From: CAKSST01 sp045535505
GTDB lineage: Bacteria > Bacillota > Clostridia > Oscillospirales > Acutalibacteraceae
Assembly (NCBI GenBank): GCA_045535505.1
Contig: JAZSLU010000050.1
Span: 1-7,410, forward strand
Direction: 5' to 3'
DNA length: 7,410 bases
Positions 5,427 to 7,410 of this stretch are shown one piece after another. Under the pieces are notes generated by a model. The model was given only the letters and a program-made list of their open reading frames with translations. It searched no databases and had not been told where the DNA came from. Every line of letters begins with the position of its first letter. Position 1 is the stretch's first letter. The position numbers and the translations under genes were made by a program.

Positions 5427-6320
5427 TTATAGAGCAGTAATTATAAGAAACGTAGAGGCAATTCCCGCTATTACGCCTAAAATAGAAGCTGACGTAATTT
5501 TTTCCTTAAAGACCCAACGGCTTACAAACAGGCAACCGATAATGCAAATTATATTCGGAATCGTATTCAAAACAACGATAGGAATCAATCTTGACATCAC
5601 CGTGCTTGCACACACAATGGTAGCGCAAACAAAACCCAATACAACACCATATCCATATACGTTTTTGGACAAAGGCTCTTTTTCTTTGTCGCTTCTGTTA
5701 AATGAAATTGCTAATAACACGATCCCGAACATCATCGCCGCTGTAGCGTAAGAAAAGCAAGAATACATCGGCGCGTTTCCGTTTTCAACTTTTACGGCGT
5801 AATATTTACCTAATAAAGAAATAAAACCGTTAATTAAGAAATTGATAATAAGAATGGGCAAAGCTTTTACAATACTTTGAGTCGATTTTTCTTTTGAATT
5901 TTCTTTCGTTGACAGCAGCCACGCGGAAATAAAAAACAAAACCACGCCAACCCATTGTAAAACGGTCATCGGTTCGTTAAAAAAGAATATCCCGACAATT
6001 GAAGGCAAAACTATACCGCCGCCAAAGGAACATATAGCACAAAGAACCAATGGCGCTTTGCGCATTGCTGCCAGAGCGGTCATAAGTTCTGCCAAAAATC
6101 CCACACCGTTAATAAGTGCGCAAATGATCGTGGCGGATAAATTACCTTCTGTTCCCGTAAAGAAAAGATATAAAAGCGAAAACACAGCGGCCATAGTCTC
6201 AAAAAATACACCAAACTTAAGTTTGGTTTCCAATTTATCGGTATAGACGCTTGATTTTTTATTAAAGGTGGATTGTAATATTCTCAACAACCCAATTCCA
6301 AAAACATACAAAAGTTTCAA
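5427..6320 (-). CDS. EamA/DMT-superfamily transporter (about 10 membrane segments), TTG start
   Basis: This is a 297-residue hydrophobic protein with two EamA-type repeats. Each ends in the usual pair of helices: FFNEPMTVLQWVGVVLFF (113-130) and VFKEKITSASILGVIAGIAS (270-289). About ten membrane segments can be counted, with a charged loop at 138-150 between the halves and another at 208-220. The start codon is TTG (6320-6318); no ATG is close, and GAGGTG (6331-6326) lies 5 nt before it, while the next Met is residue 43, inside the second membrane segment. It is the first gene of the operon, 23 bp before the regulator gene. DMT proteins move amino acids, nucleotide sugars or sugars in either direction; sugar uptake for the downstream hydrolase is an inference from context. 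Confidence 0.85.
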   Translation of the reverse strand: MKLLYVFGIGLLRILQSTFNKKSSVYTDKLETKLKFGVFFETMAAVFSLLYLFFTGTEGNLSATIICALINGVGFLAELMTALAAMRKAPLVLCAICSFGGGIVLPSIVGIFFFNEPMTVLQWVGVVLFFISAWLLSTKENSKEKSTQSIVKALPILIINFLINGFISLLGKYYAVKVENGNAPMYSCFSYATAAMMFGIVLLAISFNRSDKEKEPLSKNVYGYGVVLGFVCATIVCASTVMSRLIPIVVLNTIPNIICIIGCLFVSRWVFKEKITSASILGVIAGIASTFLIITAL

Positions 6321-6505
6321 AAAAGCACCTCTTTATCTATATAAAAAATATTACCTTTTTACTATATAAAAAACAAGGTGAATTTTATAATATATTTTAC
6401 CGCCTAAAATTACACTATCTGTATTTATAAGGCTCTGCTCTTATTCTCTCCGCAACACTATGTACGAATAAATAAAACTTGTTCAAAGGTGAAGGTGAAT
6501 AATTC
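6321..6505. other. Divergent intergenic region between the transporter operon and fic
   Basis: AT-rich, no ORF of note. It holds the TTG-start ribosome site of the transporter gene at 6326-6331. A direct repeat CTATATAAAAAA occurs at 6337-6348 and 6362-6373 (25-bp offset). A weak minus-strand promoter candidate is TTGTTT (6376-6371), 17 bp, TAATAT (6353-6348), overlapping that repeat. ACACTATGTACG at 6455-6466 resembles the left edge of repeat blocks A and B. Confidence 0.45.
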
Positions 6506-6534
6506 TTGACATTTTAGGGAACAATTATTATAAT
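6506..6534 (+). promoter_or_regulatory. Perfect-consensus sigma-A promoter of fic
   Basis: TTGACA (6506-6511), a 17-bp spacer (6512-6528) and TATAAT (6529-6534): both hexamers match the consensus fully at the best spacing. Such a strong promoter on a Fic-domain gene suggests either tight repression or a harmless product. The predicted start is near 6541, 29 nt before the ATG. Confidence 0.9.
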
Positions 6535-6558
6535 AAATTTGTGAAAAATTCCCTAAAA
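6512..6558. promoter_or_regulatory. 10-bp inverted repeat straddling the fic promoter (candidate operator)
   Basis: TTTTAGGGAA (6512-6521, in the -35/-10 spacer) and TTCCCTAAAA (6549-6558, overlapping the ribosome site AAAAGGAG at 6555-6562) are perfect reverse complements 27 bp apart. The left arm lies upstream of the predicted transcript start, so an RNA hairpin is unlikely; a repressor binding both arms across the -10 and start site fits better. Confidence 0.55.
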
Positions 6559-6569
6559 GGAGTTTGGGT

Positions 6570-7410
6570 ATGAATAACTATCCTGAAATACAAGAGCTAT
6601 TACAGCAAAGAGCAGATTTATATGCCCGTCTTAATTTGTTGGCTTATGATGGCACGCCCGAAATAAAAGAAAACAAAAGCGGTAAATATCTTTACGTTCG
6701 CAAGCGTGTAGGCAGCCGTGTAACATCTACCTATGTTGATGTGTATTCCGATACCCTTTATCAATTATTGCTTCGCAATAATGCCGAAGCAAAAAACTTA
6801 AGAAAGCAAATCCGTAAAGTAGAAAAAGCGCTTGCCGAAAAAGGATTTACGGAAAACGAATTATCTCCCGACGTTCTTTTAAACCTTGATTTTGCCCGAA
6901 TAAATATGAAGCTCTCCATTTACGAGCAGGCAGTTTTAGAAGGTGTTGCAACCTCTTTTCCGCAAACCGAAGATATTATTGAAAACGGCAAGGTAAACGG
7001 TGTAACAGCTAGCGACGTGCAAAAAATCTTAAACCTCAAACACGCTTGGGAATTTATCCTTGATAAAGACGTTTTGCAGGTGAAAAGTGATTATTCTATT
7101 CTCTGCCACATCGCAAAGCTCGTAAACGAGGGCTTTTTCGCAAGTGGCGGCAGAATAAGAGGAGTACCCGTAACCATAGGTGGCACTTCTTATATACCAC
7201 CTTTGCCGATAGAAACGATTGTTATAGAAAATATTTTAGAAATTATAAATCGAAATGACGAACCGATAAATATTGCCATTGAGCTTTGTCTTTACTGTAT
7301 GAAAACACAAATTTTCAATGATGGTAATAAACGGGCGTCGGTGATATTTGCAAATCACTATTTAATTTCAAAGGCGGGGGGACTCTTGGTTATACCCGAA
7401 AATCACGTTC
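6570..7410 (+). CDS. Fic family protein, runs off the right end (continues at position 122)
   Basis: 280 codons are open to the window end; with the left-end piece the protein has 312 residues. AAAAGGAG (6555-6562) sits 7 nt before the ATG. Residues 1-95 are a charged, helical, partly coiled-coil-like N-terminus (QEIRK-type heptads around 62-92). Residues 116-130 (SIYEQAVLEGVATSF) resemble the inhibitory-helix region with an EG pair. The Fic core follows, and the active-site motif at 247-255 reads QIFNDGNKR, with Gln247 in place of the catalytic His and Val258 in place of the second Arg. From memory, Clostridia have a Fic subgroup with MKTQ(L/M)F...NKR, so the Gln may be a subgroup trait rather than decay. 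No small antitoxin gene is adjacent; regulation probably works through the operator-like repeat over the promoter. The substrate is unknown. Confidence 0.88.
   Translation, partial: MNNYPEIQELLQQRADLYARLNLLAYDGTPEIKENKSGKYLYVRKRVGSRVTSTYVDVYSDTLYQLLLRNNAEAKNLRKQIRKVEKALAEKGFTENELSPDVLLNLDFARINMKLSIYEQAVLEGVATSFPQTEDIIENGKVNGVTASDVQKILNLKHAWEFILDKDVLQVKSDYSILCHIAKLVNEGFFASGGRIRGVPVTIGGTSYIPPLPIETIVIENILEIINRNDEPINIAIELCLYCMKTQIFNDGNKRASVIFANHYLISKAGGLLVIPENHV
7290..7410. repeat. Direct terminal repeat, right copy
   Basis: Identical to 1-121. Inside fic, in frame; overlapping the two copies restores a full-length Fic protein and gives a 7,289-bp unit. Confidence 0.93.

Noticed and set aside
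6512..6558. The fic inverted repeat as a riboswitch or RNA hairpin hiding the ribosome site
   Set aside because: The left arm is upstream of the start predicted from the promoter, so it would not be in the transcript.

Overview
The window looks like low-GC DNA from an uncultured, spore-forming gut Clostridium-type Firmicute (Oscillospiraceae/Lachnospiraceae-like). The reasons are AT-rich intergenic DNA, strong GGAGG-type ribosome sites, a Fic protein of the Clostridia type, and two truncated copies of the sporulation regulator gene spoVT. No rRNA, tRNA, CRISPR, transposase, integrase or replication gene is visible. Bases 1-121 are repeated exactly at 7290-7410, so this is most simply a circular or tandem assembly of 7,289 unique bp. 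Joined that way, the fic gene at the right end (6570 onward) reads without a break into the piece at the left end (stop at 219) and gives a complete 312-residue protein.

Layout, left to right: the C-terminal end of fic (1-219, +) and its hairpin terminator; repeat block A (261-598); a histidine-phosphatase gene (636-1325, +) and its terminator; repeat block B (1372-1715), a diverged copy of A; a DUF2716-like gene (1736-2242, +); and a perfect bidirectional terminator (2261-2291). Then comes a minus-strand operon, transcribed from right to left: an EamA/DMT transporter (6320-5427), a regulator with a LacI-type sugar-sensor domain fused to a C-terminal LuxR helix-turn-helix (5403-4306), and an intracellular glycoside hydrolase of alpha-L-fucosidase-like type (4286-2298). 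A divergent promoter region (6321-6569) separates this operon from fic.

The operon reads as a small sugar-use unit: transport, sensing, hydrolysis. The substrate cannot be named from sequence alone; a fucoside is the leading guess.

The most unusual part is the pair of repeat blocks. Each carries, on the minus strand, the ribosome site and first 34 codons of spoVT, cut at the same codon and joined to the same foreign tail, giving a 58-codon ORF in both cases. Each also has a long GC-rich hairpin between that ribosome site and the upstream end, and a plus-facing promoter with the same -35, -10 and 17-bp spacing that drives the next gene. The result looks like a two-cassette array (repeat, gene, terminator; repeat, gene, terminator). 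I do not recognise a described element with this make-up.
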